A stretch of 64,000 nt of DNA from Thermoanaerobacterium sp. RBIITD. Lineage in GTDB: Bacteria; Bacillota; Thermoanaerobacteria; Thermoanaerobacterales; Thermoanaerobacteraceae. How positions within the stretch are numbered: position 1 is the first letter of the stretch; each line of letters starts with the position of its first letter. The notes below the pieces were generated by a model. The model saw nothing but the letters and a program-made list of their open reading frames with translations, did no database searches and was not told the DNA's origin. The stretch spans positions 248,001-312,000 of the forward strand of contig NZ_LT906662.1 in NCBI RefSeq assembly GCF_900205865.1. The letters are read 5' to 3'. Both the position numbers and the translations under genes were made by a program. Below are positions 7,546 to 17,316 of the stretch, one piece after another.

Positions 7546-9893
7546 TATAATACCCCTCTATAAAAATGACCTCTAGTATAATTTTTTATTTGTAAATTGT
7601 AATCTATTCCATCTAATGCATTTTTGTAAGCTGATAACACGTTTTTTATTTCCTCGTCTTTTTCTATTGTATCATTAATTCTTAAATATGAAAGTCCGCT
7701 TTTCATAAGGTCGTCTATTTTATCAATCATCATTAACACATCAGAATTTAATATCCTTATTCTGCAAAATCCATCGCTTAATATACTCATGCAATTCCCT
7801 TTTCTGTCTTTTAGAATATATTCCCCGGTTTCACACATTTTCTTATCGCATCCATGTAAATTTTTTATAGGGCAATATTCCATCGTCATAAGTGGAAGTT
7901 TCCCATATACGATAGCTTCAAATTTCATAGTGTGCCTTTTTGTTATATCCTCTATTTGAACTAAATTCAACTCTGGTGATAATGTTATTGTATCAGTTGA
8001 GTTGAAAAAATTAACTGCCATACTGTTAAATATATTGAGATTATAGTCAATGCATATTTTAAAACCCATCTCCTTAGCAACTCTGTATAGCCCTAAATTT
8101 GAGATCAATATTTTCTTAAATCCTGTATCCTTTAATTTTATAAGTTCGAACTTAGCATCATTCATTTCTTCTCTTAAAATTTGAGGAAAAGCAGGAATAA
8201 TATCATATTCGCCAATTAAATTTTTAATACCCTTAATGTTATCAATATCCATTTTATAGTTGAAATAAATTCTATCAATATTTAATTCAGCAGCAATTTG
8301 AACATGACTTAGCTTTTCGCTGTAAAATGAAAGCTTACATTTTTGTCTTTTATTTTTATTAATCAATGGCAATTTAAAATCAACTTCTTTTGAATCATTA
8401 TAATTTAATTTAAGTTTCTTAAGTTTTTCAATCGCACGTCTTCGAGTTTCTTTGATTTCACTAACTGGTAAAAATAGTCCATCCTCAATCTCAACTTCTA
8501 TATCCTTCAAAGAAAAAGCCGTATCATTAATTGCGGATATTTTATCTACCAAAATATCCCTATCAAAAGCTTTTTTCATTGCTTTTTCGGCTTTAATCTC
8601 TCCCTCATTATGAACTATATTTTCGTTATTTTCAATGCGAATAAATAGTGGCTCATTTTCACTCATCTTTATGTAAATTGATACAGGAGACTTCTTTTCA
8701 GTGATATTAATAAGACTTTTATTTAACTCGTAATCATATGTCTTATAAATAAAATCACTTCTTTTAACGGGAACTTTCCTTTGTATTTCTACAATTTGTC
8801 CCGCCTCTGCATTATCTACCACTTTTCCATTATTAATAATTTTATCAACTTTAAAGCCGTATTTACCATTCTCTGTTGATATACCATCACCATTTGAAAG
8901 TGGCCTTATCAATTTAAGCTTAAAACTATCGTTTTGCTTTGACACAATTTCACCGACAATAACTCCTTTATTCTTAGGATTATCATAGCTCATTTCCTTA
9001 GGCTTTTTCTCAAAAAGATATCCACTTGAAAAACCTCTATTAAAAATGCTAGACATCATGTCAACATATTTAAAAACATCGAATTTTTTATTACTGTAAT
9101 AGGAATCGATAGCTTGTCTATATGACATAACAACAGATGCTACATATTCTTTCTCTTTCATTCTACCTTCAATTTTAAGTGAGTGTATTCCGGCATTTAT
9201 CAAACCACCGATATGCTCAATTGTACATAAATCGACCATGCTTAATAAATGCTTATCATGTTCTATTATATCACCTTTATCATCGATAAAGTCATATTTT
9301 AGCCGGCATGGCTGTGCACACCGCCCCCTATTTCCACTTCTTCCTCCAATTATACTGCTAAATAGGCATTGTCCTGAATACGAAACACATAGTGCGCCAT
9401 GTGCAAATACTTCAATTTCAGCTTCTGTATTGCTTACGATATTTTCAATTTCCCTAAGTGTAAGTTCCCTCGACAGCACAACTCTTTTAATCCCGGCATC
9501 ATAAGCCTCTTTTACGCCTTCTAAATTATGCAAAGTCATCTGTGTACTTGCATGCATCTTCATTTCTGGATAATAATCTCTTAAAAATTTCACGATACCA
9601 TAGTCTTGTACGATTATCGCATCTATATTAAGCTTGCATAAATAATCAATATATTTTAAAAGGGTATCAAATTCCTTATTAAAAATCAATGTATTTACCG
9701 CAATATATATTTTTGTGTCACGCAAATGGCAATATTCTACAGCCTCTTTTAGCATGATATCATCAAAATTTTCCGCATATGCACGGGCACCAAAATATTT
9801 ACCGCCAATATAAACAGCATCTGCACCAGAATTTACTGCGGTCTTTAAAACATCGTAGTTTCCGGCAGGTGCTAATAATTCAATCTTCCTCAT
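7545..9893 (-). CDS. U32 family peptidase with DUF3656 extension
   Basis: 782 residues. The N-terminal U32 barrel starts with ELLAPAGNYDVLKTAVNSGAD and contains the U32 signature (the EVFAHGALCVSYSGQC run with RGRCAQPCRL, about residues 160-200), including the cysteines thought to bind an iron-sulfur cluster. A DUF3656-type C-terminal half carries another Cys cluster (YCPIKNLHGCDKKMC). Family members include RlhA, which hydroxylates 23S rRNA, and collagenase-like proteins; this length and domain order fit the RlhA/YrrO-like group, but the substrate is not shown by the sequence. Located between zapA and mutS2 in one operon. Confidence 0.88.
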   Translation of the reverse strand: MRKIELLAPAGNYDVLKTAVNSGADAVYIGGKYFGARAYAENFDDIMLKEAVEYCHLRDTKIYIAVNTLIFNKEFDTLLKYIDYLCKLNIDAIIVQDYGIVKFLRDYYPEMKMHASTQMTLHNLEGVKEAYDAGIKRVVLSRELTLREIENIVSNTEAEIEVFAHGALCVSYSGQCLFSSIIGGRSGNRGRCAQPCRLKYDFIDDKGDIIEHDKHLLSMVDLCTIEHIGGLINAGIHSLKIEGRMKEKEYVASVVMSYRQAIDSYYSNKKFDVFKYVDMMSSIFNRGFSSGYLFEKKPKEMSYDNPKNKGVIVGEIVSKQNDSFKLKLIRPLSNGDGISTENGKYGFKVDKIINNGKVVDNAEAGQIVEIQRKVPVKRSDFIYKTYDYELNKSLINITEKKSPVSIYIKMSENEPLFIRIENNENIVHNEGEIKAEKAMKKAFDRDILVDKISAINDTAFSLKDIEVEIEDGLFLPVSEIKETRRRAIEKLKKLKLNYNDSKEVDFKLPLINKNKRQKCKLSFYSEKLSHVQIAAELNIDRIYFNYKMDIDNIKGIKNLIGEYDIIPAFPQILREEMNDAKFELIKLKDTGFKKILISNLGLYRVAKEMGFKICIDYNLNIFNSMAVNFFNSTDTITLSPELNLVQIEDITKRHTMKFEAIVYGKLPLMTMEYCPIKNLHGCDKKMCETGEYILKDRKGNCMSILSDGFCRIRILNSDVLMMIDKIDDLMKSGLSYLRINDTIEKDEEIKNVLSAYKNALDGIDYNLQIKNYTRGHFYRGVL

Positions 9894-9937
9894 TAAACCA
9901 CCTTAATCTAAATTATTAATATATATTTTAATCATAT

Positions 9938-10312
9938 TTAACTGACATCATCAAATGTTTTAATATATTCTTCTAGTTCCTCTCTCGATTCTTCAAGTTC
10001 CTTTCTTAAATTTTCAATTTCTTCGGACAAAGTCTTTATTTTATCATTGTCATTATTTAACTCTGATTTTAGTGATACAATTTGTTTTTTCAATGCGTTA
10101 TTCTCCTCTTTTGAAATAAAAAGCTCATCAGTAATATTTAGTGCCGCCAAAACTAAAATCATTTGTGTGGACAGTTTACTATAATTTTCAGATATCCCTG
10201 CTATTATTTCATTCAAATGTCCAGCTAATTTCATTATATAATCTTCGGGATAATCTGTTTTTAATATATAATCATTTCCATTTATATTAACAGTAATTTT
10301 CTTTATATCCAC
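9938..10312 (-). CDS. zapA: Cell division protein ZapA
   Basis: 124 residues starting at GTG behind GAGGGGATG. The N-terminal ZapA domain (KKITVNINGNDYILKTDYPEDYIMKLAGHLNE is split by typical YILK and PEDY motifs) is followed by a C-terminal coiled coil of about 60 residues rich in Glu and Lys. ZapA binds and bundles FtsZ at the septum. First gene of the run zapA-U32-mutS2-yunB; zapA near mutS2 is a common Firmicutes arrangement. Confidence 0.88.
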   Translation of the reverse strand: MDIKKITVNINGNDYILKTDYPEDYIMKLAGHLNEIIAGISENYSKLSTQMILVLAALNITDELFISKEENNALKKQIVSLKSELNNDNDKIKTLSEEIENLRKELEESREELEEYIKTFDDVS

Positions 10313-10384
10313 AAGAACATCCCCTCAATATCAAACGTTACTTTATTTATTTCTACAAAGAATTCAGATTTCCTTCTTTTTGAG

Positions 10385-10412
10385 AAAAAAAAGACCGTTT
10401 CCGGCCTTTTTA
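10385..10412 (-). terminator. Rho-independent terminator after pheT
   Basis: On the minus strand GGCCG-GAAA-CGGTC is followed by eight T. It covers the pheT stop codon and separates pheST from zapA. Confidence 0.8.
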
Positions 10413-12794
10413 CCTAAGTTGTGCTCCTATTTTATCATTAAGTGTTTGAATAATTTTGTCATGAACTTTTTTTACTTCTTCATCTGTCAAAGTTCTCTCA
10501 TATGACCTATACCATATTGAGTATGCGACGCTCTTTTTATCTTCTGGTATATTTTCACCAGTATATACATCAAATAATTTTACATCATCAACAAGCTCGC
10601 CGCCAGTTTTTCGTATTATATCTTCTATATCCGCTACATATGTGTCCTTTGATACAAGAATGGCTATATCTCTTTCTACCGCAGGATATTTCGGCAATGG
10701 ACTATATTTTCTTTTGAAATTCGCCATTTTAAAAATCTTTTCAAGGTTTAATTCAGATACATACATTTCTTCATTAATGCCGTAATTTTCCGTTATGTCG
10801 GGATTAAGTTCACCTAAAATACCGACATTATCACCATTAATAATCAAATCGGCTGATCTTCCTGGATGATACAAAGGATTTTTGCTCCTTACATATTTCA
10901 CGTCCTTTATATTGAGACTCTCAATCAAAGCCTCAATAATTCCTTTAAGTTTGAGAAAATCAACCTCTTTACCATACATTCCTATAATCGCCGTTTTAAT
11001 TTCTATAGGCAGTTCTTCTATTGGTAATGATTTAGGAACAAAAATTTTTGATATTTCAAAAGCTTTAAAATCAGACACTTTACGGCTGTAATTCGTATAT
11101 GCAACATTCATCATCGACGGTAATAATGTTGTCCTCATATAACCTTGATCTTCACCGAGAGGGTTCATTATTTTCACTGCTTTTCTATATGGACTATCTT
11201 CTGGTAGATTTATTTTATCAAGGTCTTTCATTCCCATAAAGGATGTTGTTATAATCTCATTTAAACCGCATGATAAAAATATATCTTTTACTCTATCTTC
11301 TAATTTTTGTTCTGTCGTTTTAATTCCTGCAGTTATTTGAGTGCCTTTTAAAAGTGTATCTTCAATATTATTATATCCATATAATCTACCAACTTCTTCT
11401 GCTATATCTGCTTCACCTTCTATGTCCCTTCTAAAAGCAGGTACTGTTACCCTTAAAATATCATTGTCATAAGTTACATCAAAATCAAGCAATTGCAATA
11501 AATCTTTCATCTCATTTTGTGTAAGATTGGTTCCTAAAAGGCTGTTTATTCTCTCATATCTAATATTTAAAACTTTGTTTTCAAAGGTTTCTGGATATAC
11601 ATCAACCATATCTTTCAATATTTCTCCACCACTGAGATCAGCCATGAGCTGTGCTGCCCTATTGCATGCAAGTACAGTTATTTCTGGATCGAGTCCTTTT
11701 TCAAATCTTGAAGATGCTTCGCTCCTCAATCCAAGTTTTTTCGATGTATACCTTATATTGCTTCCCTTAAAATTGGCACTTTCTATAAGAATATTGACGG
11801 TATCACTTGTTATCTCGGTATTTTGTCCACCCATTACACCAGCTAATCCTATTGCTTTATCAGTATCTGCTATAACAAGCATATTGCTATCTAGAATTCT
11901 CTCTTTATCATCAAGTGTTATTAATTTCTCACCATCTATTGCTCTTCTTACAATTATGTGTCTGTCTTTAACCTTATCGAGGTCAAATGCATGCAATGGT
12001 TGTCCAAGCTCTAACATAACATAATTTGTAATATCAACGATATTATTAATCGGTCTTATACCTGATTTTAATAATCTCATTTGCATCCAAATAGGTGATG
12101 GACCTATTTTTACATTTCTAACTACCCTTGCAACATAACGATAGCATAAATCCTTTGCTTCAATTGTAATCCTTGCAGGATTTTCTTCGGATATTTCCTT
12201 TATTTCTATTTTGGGCAAATTGTAACTTTTTCTATATGTCGCAGCAGTCTCCCTTGCAATACCAACTATGGATAGACAATCTGGCCTATTTGGCGTTATT
12301 TCAAATTCAATAACATCATCATTTAGCTCAAGAGCTTTTTTAACATCTTCGCCGAGAGGTAGTTCAGGCAATATAAAAATACCGTTCCTTTGAAATTCGG
12401 GAAGCATACTTTCATCAAGTCCTAATTCTCTAGCCGAACACATCATTCCATTGGATTCCAATCCTCTTAGCTTTCCTCTTTTTATTTTAACACCACCTGG
12501 CAGTGTCGAGCCATGAAGTGCAACAGGTATATAATCGCCTTCTTTAATATTTTGTGCACCTGTTATAATCTGTAATTTCTCATTGCCTACGTCGACGATG
12601 CCAACTTGAAGTTTATCTGCATCAGGATGTTTGCTCAGGGATAATATTCTCCCAATTACAACGTTCTTTATATCATTTCCATAATTTTTTATTGTTTCAA
12701 CTTTGGAACCGGACATTGTAAGGTCATCAGCAAGCTTTTTTGAATCAACTGAAACATCAACATAATCCTTTAGCCATGCGACAGATACTAACAT
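10410..12794 (-). CDS. pheT: Phenylalanyl-tRNA synthetase beta subunit
   Basis: 794 residues, full length. The order is N-terminal PheT core, tRNA-binding OB domain (about 40-150, [21 protein letters not shown]), B3/B4 editing domain (about 210-380), B5 domain (about 400-480), the class II-like fold, and a C-terminal anticodon-binding FDX-ACB domain (about 700-794, [20 protein letters not shown]). It forms the alpha2-beta2 enzyme with PheS and carries tRNA-binding and Tyr-editing functions. The ATG follows AGGAGGAAG, 12 bases after pheS. Expression is governed by the T-box upstream of pheS. Confidence 0.97.
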   Translation of the reverse strand: MLVSVAWLKDYVDVSVDSKKLADDLTMSGSKVETIKNYGNDIKNVVIGRILSLSKHPDADKLQVGIVDVGNEKLQIITGAQNIKEGDYIPVALHGSTLPGGVKIKRGKLRGLESNGMMCSARELGLDESMLPEFQRNGIFILPELPLGEDVKKALELNDDVIEFEITPNRPDCLSIVGIARETAATYRKSYNLPKIEIKEISEENPARITIEAKDLCYRYVARVVRNVKIGPSPIWMQMRLLKSGIRPINNIVDITNYVMLELGQPLHAFDLDKVKDRHIIVRRAIDGEKLITLDDKERILDSNMLVIADTDKAIGLAGVMGGQNTEITSDTVNILIESANFKGSNIRYTSKKLGLRSEASSRFEKGLDPEITVLACNRAAQLMADLSGGEILKDMVDVYPETFENKVLNIRYERINSLLGTNLTQNEMKDLLQLLDFDVTYDNDILRVTVPAFRRDIEGEADIAEEVGRLYGYNNIEDTLLKGTQITAGIKTTEQKLEDRVKDIFLSCGLNEIITTSFMGMKDLDKINLPEDSPYRKAVKIMNPLGEDQGYMRTTLLPSMMNVAYTNYSRKVSDFKAFEISKIFVPKSLPIEELPIEIKTAIIGMYGKEVDFLKLKGIIEALIESLNIKDVKYVRSKNPLYHPGRSADLIINGDNVGILGELNPDITENYGINEEMYVSELNLEKIFKMANFKRKYSPLPKYPAVERDIAILVSKDTYVADIEDIIRKTGGELVDDVKLFDVYTGENIPEDKKSVAYSIWYRSYERTLTDEEVKKVHDKIIQTLNDKIGAQLR

Positions 12795-12806
12795 TAATCT
12801 TCCTCC

Positions 12807-13826
12807 TTAAAACTGTTTGATAAATCTCAAATCATTTTCGTATAATAGCCTTAAGTCATCTATTCCATAACTTAACATGGTTATTCTGTCAAGTCCCATT
12901 CCAAACGCAAAACCGGAGTATTTCTCTGGATCTATTCCCGACATCCTGAGTACATTCGGATGCACCATTCCTGAACCAAGTATTTCTATCCATCCAGAAT
13001 ATCCGCATACTCTACAGCCTTCGCCACCACATACAAAACATGATACATCCATCTCTGCACTGGGTTCTGTAAATGGGAAATAATGTGGTCTAAACTTTGT
13101 CTTAGTATTTGAACCAAATAATCTCTTTGCAAATAGATTTAGAACACCCTTAAGATCCCCCATTGTTATTCCTTCATCAACAGCAAGCCCTTCAATCTGA
13201 TTAAATACTGGTGAATGTGTTGCATCAATTTCGTCTGACCTGTAAACTCTACCAGGAGAAATAACTTTTATAGGTGGTTTATTTTTTTCCATTGTCCTTA
13301 CTTGTACCGGCGATGTCTGTGTCCTAAGTAAAATATTTTTTGTTATATAAAATGTGTCCTGAAGGTCTCTTGCAGGATGATCTGGTGGTGTATTTAATGC
13401 TTCAAAATTGTAATAATCAAGTTCTACTTCAGGTCCTTCTGCTATAGAAAATCCTAACCCTAAAAATATCTCCTTTATTTCATCCAAAACTTTTGTCATC
13501 GGATGTTTATGACCAATATCTATTCTATTTCCGGGCAATGTTATATCTATATATTCGCTCTTTATCTTTTTTTCTTTCTCTTTTTTTAGGATATCATCTT
13601 TTCTTGATGTAAGCATATTTTCTATTTCGCTTCTTATCTCATTTGACAATTTGCCTACTATAGGTCTTTCCTCAGGTGATAGACTTCCCATACCTCTCAA
13701 TATTTTTGTTAACTCACCTTTTTTGCCAAGGTATTTAATCCTCAATTCCTCTAAGGTCTTCATATTATCTGCTGATTTTAATTCATTTTTTGCATCTTCA
13801 AAAAGTTTCCTTAACGTCTCTTCCAA
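12807..13826 (-). CDS. pheS: Phenylalanyl-tRNA synthetase alpha subunit
   Basis: 339 residues, full length. An N-terminal coiled coil is followed by the class II catalytic core. Motif 2 lies around [17 protein letters not shown], then [11 protein letters not shown], and motif 3 is [14 protein letters not shown]. It activates Phe and charges tRNA-Phe together with PheT. The best start is a TTG at 13824-13826, because AGGAGAG lies about 9 bases before it and no ATG in frame fits. Preceded by a T-box leader with a TTC specifier. Confidence 0.97.
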   Translation of the reverse strand: MEETLRKLFEDAKNELKSADNMKTLEELRIKYLGKKGELTKILRGMGSLSPEERPIVGKLSNEIRSEIENMLTSRKDDILKKEKEKKIKSEYIDITLPGNRIDIGHKHPMTKVLDEIKEIFLGLGFSIAEGPEVELDYYNFEALNTPPDHPARDLQDTFYITKNILLRTQTSPVQVRTMEKNKPPIKVISPGRVYRSDEIDATHSPVFNQIEGLAVDEGITMGDLKGVLNLFAKRLFGSNTKTKFRPHYFPFTEPSAEMDVSCFVCGGEGCRVCGYSGWIEILGSGMVHPNVLRMSGIDPEKYSGFAFGMGLDRITMLSYGIDDLRLLYENDLRFIKQF

Positions 13827-13865
13827 GTAAATTCTCTCCTTTCATATAAATTTTGTTTTAGAATT

Positions 13866-14104
13866 AAAAAATCTCCATCTACAAAAGGACGGAGATATAA
13901 TACCGTGGTACCACCTATTTTGGCAATAATGCCCACTCATTATATATAACGGATAACCCGGTTATGCCTACTATTTGTTCAGCATACTGCTCAGGAGGGA
14001 ACTTTCCATTACTTAAAAACAACAATGCTCTCAATCTATGGCACTGTCTCCCTGTGTTCGTCTATAATGTACTTTACTCCTTCATTGCATTTGAGCTATA
14101 TTTT
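13866..14104 (-). promoter_or_regulatory. T-box riboswitch, Phe-specific, controlling pheST
   Basis: Minus-strand leader with the T-box core AGGTGGTACCACGGTA (13902-13917) and a terminator hairpin ATCTCCGTC/GATGGAGAT followed by T6 (13866-13896). A Stem II S-turn pattern (GAAC and AGTA flanking the stem near 13965-13985) is visible. The likely specifier codon is TTC (13999-14001), five bases before TGAGC. The same spacing occurs in the thrS leader, where the codon is ACC, so the reading TTC for Phe is well supported. Uncharged tRNA-Phe would stabilise the antiterminator and allow transcription of pheS-pheT. Confidence 0.92.
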
Positions 14105-14110
14105 GCAAAT

Positions 14111-14139
14111 ATTATAGCATTTTTGAGCTATTTAATCAA
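14111..14139 (-). promoter_or_regulatory. Promoter of the pheST T-box leader
   Basis: On the minus strand TTGATT (14134-14139) and TATAAT (14111-14116) are exactly 17 bases apart. The -35 box lies inside the last codons of the upstream RNA methyltransferase gene (stop at 14128), so promoter and coding sequence overlap. Confidence 0.75.
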
Positions 14140-14910
14140 CCTCTGCCTCTGAGATTCATATAAGCATATTGAAGCAGCTATTGATACATTAAGAGATTCT
14201 GAGTCTCCTTCCATCGGAATTAAAAATGATCCATCAATGTAATTATCTAAGCTATGATTTACGCCTCTTGATTCATTTCCAAATATTAAAGCAATATTAT
14301 TTGAAATATCGTACTCATAAATATATTTCTTTGCCTTTAAATTTGTTGATAAAATTTTTATACCATTCTTTTTTAAGTTTTCCATTAATTCACCATATAA
14401 AATTACATTAACAACAGGTATATGAAATATTGATCCCATTGTTGATCTTAATACTTTTGGATTATATATATCAACAGTATTATTTATTGTAAATACTGCA
14501 TCAGCTTTAAAGGCATCTGCAGACCTTATAATTGTTCCAAGATTACCCGGGTCCTGTACTTCATCTGTTATTATATATATTCCATTTTTCTTGACTAAAT
14601 CATCAATATCGTAATTGGGCATTTTTATAACGGCCATTATCATTTGAGGTGTAACTGTATCAGATATTTTTCTTAACACATTTTCTTGAACGACAATAAG
14701 CTTATCTTTATCAATGTTTAATGCTTCTTTATAACTATCTGAAATCAATATGTATTCTATCTTAAAATTACTCTTTAAAGCCTCAATAACATTGTTTTTG
14801 CCTTCTATATAAAATAATCTTCTTTTATACCTGTATTTTTTATTGTTAAGCTTTTTAATGTCTTTAATTAATTCATTCTTTTCGCTAGTTATAACCATAC
14901 TATATTTCAC
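14128..14910 (-). CDS. SpoU/TrmH-family RNA 2'-O-methyltransferase
   Basis: 260 residues. An N-terminal substrate-binding part (KNELIKDIKKLNNKKYR, then FYIEGKNNVIEAL) is followed by a SPOUT knot domain with its three motifs: EVQDPGNLGTIIRSADAF (about 125), LIFGNESRGV (about 208) and LNVSIAASICLYE (about 240). It transfers a methyl group from S-adenosylmethionine to a ribose 2'-OH in rRNA or tRNA. The arrangement next to rplT and pheS is common in Firmicutes for the YsgA/RlmB-like branch; the target nucleotide cannot be told from sequence. Confidence 0.9.
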   Translation of the reverse strand: MKYSMVITSEKNELIKDIKKLNNKKYRYKRRLFYIEGKNNVIEALKSNFKIEYILISDSYKEALNIDKDKLIVVQENVLRKISDTVTPQMIMAVIKMPNYDIDDLVKKNGIYIITDEVQDPGNLGTIIRSADAFKADAVFTINNTVDIYNPKVLRSTMGSIFHIPVVNVILYGELMENLKKNGIKILSTNLKAKKYIYEYDISNNIALIFGNESRGVNHSLDNYIDGSFLIPMEGDSESLNVSIAASICLYESQRQRLIK

Positions 14911-14924
14911 TTTCCTGAATATAA

Positions 14925-14955
14925 CCTAAAACCCGGCATATACCTACCGGGCCAT
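14925..14955 (-). terminator. Terminator hairpin after rplT
   Basis: On the minus strand CCCGG and CCGGG enclose TAGGTATATG and are followed by TTTTA. It lies 14 bases after the rplT stop and before the methyltransferase gene. The T run is short, so it may be leaky. Confidence 0.6.
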
Positions 14956-14968
14956 AAGTTCAAATTAT

Positions 14969-15328
14969 TTACGCATTTAACTGTTGTTTAGCTATGTTAA
15001 CTAAATCTGCAAAGGCTTTACCATCATTTATTGCCATTTCAGATAACATCTTTCGATTTATCTCGATATTTGCCTTTTTAAGTCCATTTATAAATCTGCT
15101 ATATGATATACCATTTGCTCTTGCTGCAGCGTTAATTCTGGCAATCCATAGTTTTCTAAAATCCCTTTTTCTTAATTTTCTACCAATGTATGCATAATTA
15201 AGCGACTTCATTACCGCCTGGTTTGCAACTCTAAATAGTTTGCTTTTTGCGCCATAATACCCTTTAGCAAGTTTTAATATCTTTTTATGCCTTTTTCTTG
15301 TAACTTTACCTGACTTTACTCTTGACAT
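14969..15328 (-). CDS. rplT: 50S ribosomal protein L20
   Basis: 119 residues, full length. Basic N-terminus ([22 protein letters not shown]) followed by the globular part with [18 protein letters not shown], the L20 signature. It binds 23S rRNA early in large-subunit assembly and in Firmicutes represses the infC-rpmI-rplT transcript by binding the leader. Last gene of that operon. Confidence 0.97.
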   Translation of the reverse strand: MSRVKSGKVTRKRHKKILKLAKGYYGAKSKLFRVANQAVMKSLNYAYIGRKLRKRDFRKLWIARINAAARANGISYSRFINGLKKANIEINRKMLSEMAINDGKAFADLVNIAKQQLNA

Positions 15329-15349
15329 CTTTATAACCTCCTAATTAAT

Positions 15350-15547
15350 TTACGCATAAGGAATTAAACGTTTGATATTCTTTGCATCTGTACTGTATAG
15401 GTAAGCAATCTTTCTTAAATTTCTCTTGGTTTTTCTCGTCTTTTTAGTTAAAATATGTCTTTTAAAAGCCTTAGCTCTCTTTACCTTTCCGCTTTTAGTA
15501 AGAGAAAATCTCTTCGCTGCCCCTCTATGTGTTTTCATTTTTGGCAT
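15350..15547 (-). CDS. rpmI: 50S ribosomal protein L35
   Basis: 65 residues, full length, strongly basic. It opens with [23 protein letters not shown] and contains the [15 protein letters not shown] stretch typical of L35. Between infC and rplT with short gaps, each gene preceded by a GGAGG-like site. Confidence 0.97.
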   Translation of the reverse strand: MPKMKTHRGAAKRFSLTKSGKVKRAKAFKRHILTKKTRKTKRNLRKIAYLYSTDAKNIKRLIPYA

Positions 15548-15564
15548 GTTTATATCCTCCTTAA

Positions 15565-16077
15565 TTAAACGTTTTTAGGTGCTATTACCATCATTAAATT
15601 TCTACCTTCCATATTTGGGGTTTTTTCAACAACACCAAATTCTTCGATATTTTTTGCAAATTTATTTAATAGTTCTTCAGCAAGAGTTGTGTGTGCTGCC
15701 TCTCTGCCTCTGAACCTTATAGTCACTTTAACTTTGTTACCATCTTTTAAAAATTTCATCGCACTTTTTAATTTGACACCAAAATCATGTTCTTCAATGG
15801 CAGGAGTCATTCTAATCTCTTTAATATTTATAACCTTTTGTTTCTTTTTCGATTCCTTTTCTTTTTTGCTTTGTTCATACCTGTACTTCCCGAAGTCCAT
15901 CAATTTACATACGGGTGGATTAGCCTGTGGCGCAATTTTAACCAAATCGATATGTCTTTCCATCGCTATTTTATATGCTTCTTTTGCAGACATTAGCCCT
16001 AATTGATTACCATCCTGATCAATGAGGCGTACTTCCTTATCTCTTATTTCCTCATTAACCTGCAGCTCCTTGTTAAT
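15565..16077 (-). CDS. infC: Translation initiation factor IF-3
   Basis: 170 residues when started at ATT (16075-16077). The frame is open 27 codons further to an ATG at 16158, but that stretch has no homology to IF-3 and lies in the structured leader. The sequence [20 protein letters not shown] is the normal IF-3 start, and AGGAGGTG lies 7 bases before the ATT. An ATT start is also used by infC in Bacillus and enterobacteria and allows IF-3 to control its own translation. The N-domain, a Lys-rich linker ([11 protein letters not shown]) and the C-domain ([11 protein letters not shown]) are all present. Confidence 0.95.
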   Translation of the reverse strand: MNKELQVNEEIRDKEVRLIDQDGNQLGLMSAKEAYKIAMERHIDLVKIAPQANPPVCKLMDFGKYRYEQSKKEKESKKKQKVINIKEIRMTPAIEEHDFGVKLKSAMKFLKDGNKVKVTIRFRGREAAHTTLAEELLNKFAKNIEEFGVVEKTPNMEGRNLMMVIAPKNV

Positions 16078-16089
16078 AAATACGCACCT

Positions 16090-16215
16090 CCTAAAATTTT
16101 CAAAAAAAATAAGCGAGTATAAGCCCGCTTCAGTATCGATGTTTATAAAACATTTCAATTGTTAACCTGACACCATCGGTGAAAGGTGAGAAGCGGGGGC
16201 TTCTACTTAAACACA
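16090..16215 (-). promoter_or_regulatory. infC-rpmI-rplT leader, probable L20-responsive element
   Basis: About 130 bases of structured leader between promoter and infC. It holds GAAGCCCCCGCTTC near its 5' end and TCTCACCTTTCACCG followed by GGTGTCAGGTT, a pattern I know from the L20/IF-3 leader of Firmicutes. A terminator-like hairpin AAGCG...CGCTT with a following A-T8 run (about 16102-16132) ends it. In the known leader L20 binding favours the terminator. The family call rests on pattern and position, without a covariance search. Confidence 0.65.
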
Positions 16216-16221
16216 TGTTAA

Positions 16222-16250
16222 ATTATAGCATATACTTTTTTCATCGTCAA
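16222..16250 (-). promoter_or_regulatory. Promoter of the infC operon
   Basis: Minus strand TTGACG (16245-16250), 17 bases, TATAAT (16222-16227). It places the transcript start near 16215, at the beginning of the structured leader. Confidence 0.8.
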
Positions 16251-16269
16251 TACCTTTTAAGTTCAAATT

Positions 16270-17316
16270 TTAGTATTCCTCAACATACTTATTATACAAG
16301 TTATAGTTATTCAACATCTCAGATATGGAATCTCCACCGAATTTTTTTGTACATTCATCTGCTATTACCCATGCACAAACAGCCTCAAGTACAACAGATG
16401 CCGCTTCAACCGCCGTAACGTCAGACCTTTCATAAACCGCTTCTATTTCTTCTTTTGTATTTATATCAACAGATTTTAAAGGCTTTCTCAAAGTAGGTAT
16501 AGGTTTCATCGCCGCTTTTATGACGATGGGCATCCCATTTGATATACCACCTTCAATACCACCTGCATTATTTGTTTTACGATAAAATTTTCCGTTATAA
16601 TATATCTCATCATGAACCATAAGACCACTATTTTTCGCAGCATAAAAACCCATACCAAATTCCACGCCTTTAATTGCTTGGACACTCATTATATTATATG
16701 CTAATATTGCATCAAGTTTTCTATCCCATTGTGTATGGCTGCCGAGGCCAATTGGCACACCATCTATTGTTATCTCAATAATTCCTCCAAGTGTATCACC
16801 GTCTTTTTTTGCCTCATCTATGCGCAATTTCCATTCTTCTTCGTTTTTTTTCCCACCTATCTCTAATACTTTGCTTTTAACTGTAATCCCAAAATTATTA
16901 AGCAAAAGTTTTGCAATGCTGCCTATAGCAACTCTTGCAGCTGTTTCTCTGGCACTTGCCCTTTCAAGTATGTTTCTCATGTCTCTCTGATTATATTTGA
17001 TAGCACCAGATAAATCAGCATGACCAGGCCTTGGCTTTGTTATTTCAGGTATTTCCTTGTCCTTCCAGTTTTCGTAATCTCGATTTTTTATTAAAAAACA
17101 TAATGGTGCACCCGTTGTTTTATTATTCCTAATGCCACTTAAAATATGGATTGTATCTTTTTCTATTGCCATCCTTTCTCCTCTTCCATAGCCGGACTGT
17201 CTTCTTTTAAGCTCATTATCTATAAAATTTTTATCTACATAAAGATTTGATGGCAAGCCTTCAATTATTGCTGCAAGTGCTTCACCATGGGTTTCACCAG
17301 ATGTTAAATATCTCAT
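16270..17316 (-). CDS. aroC: Chorismate synthase
   Basis: 348 residues, a little shorter than the more usual 360-390. Visible signatures are [17 protein letters not shown] at the N-terminus, [25 protein letters not shown], and the [14 protein letters not shown] block. C-terminally [13 protein letters not shown] and [17 protein letters not shown] are present. It uses reduced FMN to convert 5-enolpyruvylshikimate 3-phosphate to chorismate, the last step of the shikimate pathway. Its ribosome-binding site AGGAGG lies in the final codons of the upstream transporter gene, whose stop directly precedes the ATG, so the two are co-translated. Confidence 0.95.
   Translation of the reverse strand: MRYLTSGETHGEALAAIIEGLPSNLYVDKNFIDNELKRRQSGYGRGERMAIEKDTIHILSGIRNNKTTGAPLCFLIKNRDYENWKDKEIPEITKPRPGHADLSGAIKYNQRDMRNILERASARETAARVAIGSIAKLLLNNFGITVKSKVLEIGGKKNEEEWKLRIDEAKKDGDTLGGIIEITIDGVPIGLGSHTQWDRKLDAILAYNIMSVQAIKGVEFGMGFYAAKNSGLMVHDEIYYNGKFYRKTNNAGGIEGGISNGMPIVIKAAMKPIPTLRKPLKSVDINTKEEIEAVYERSDVTAVEAASVVLEAVCAWVIADECTKKFGGDSISEMLNNYNLYNKYVEEY

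Noticed and set aside
16090-16158. Coding extension of infC upstream of ATT
   Set aside because: The sequence is explained by the leader hairpin, and IF-3 similarity begins at the ATT codon.
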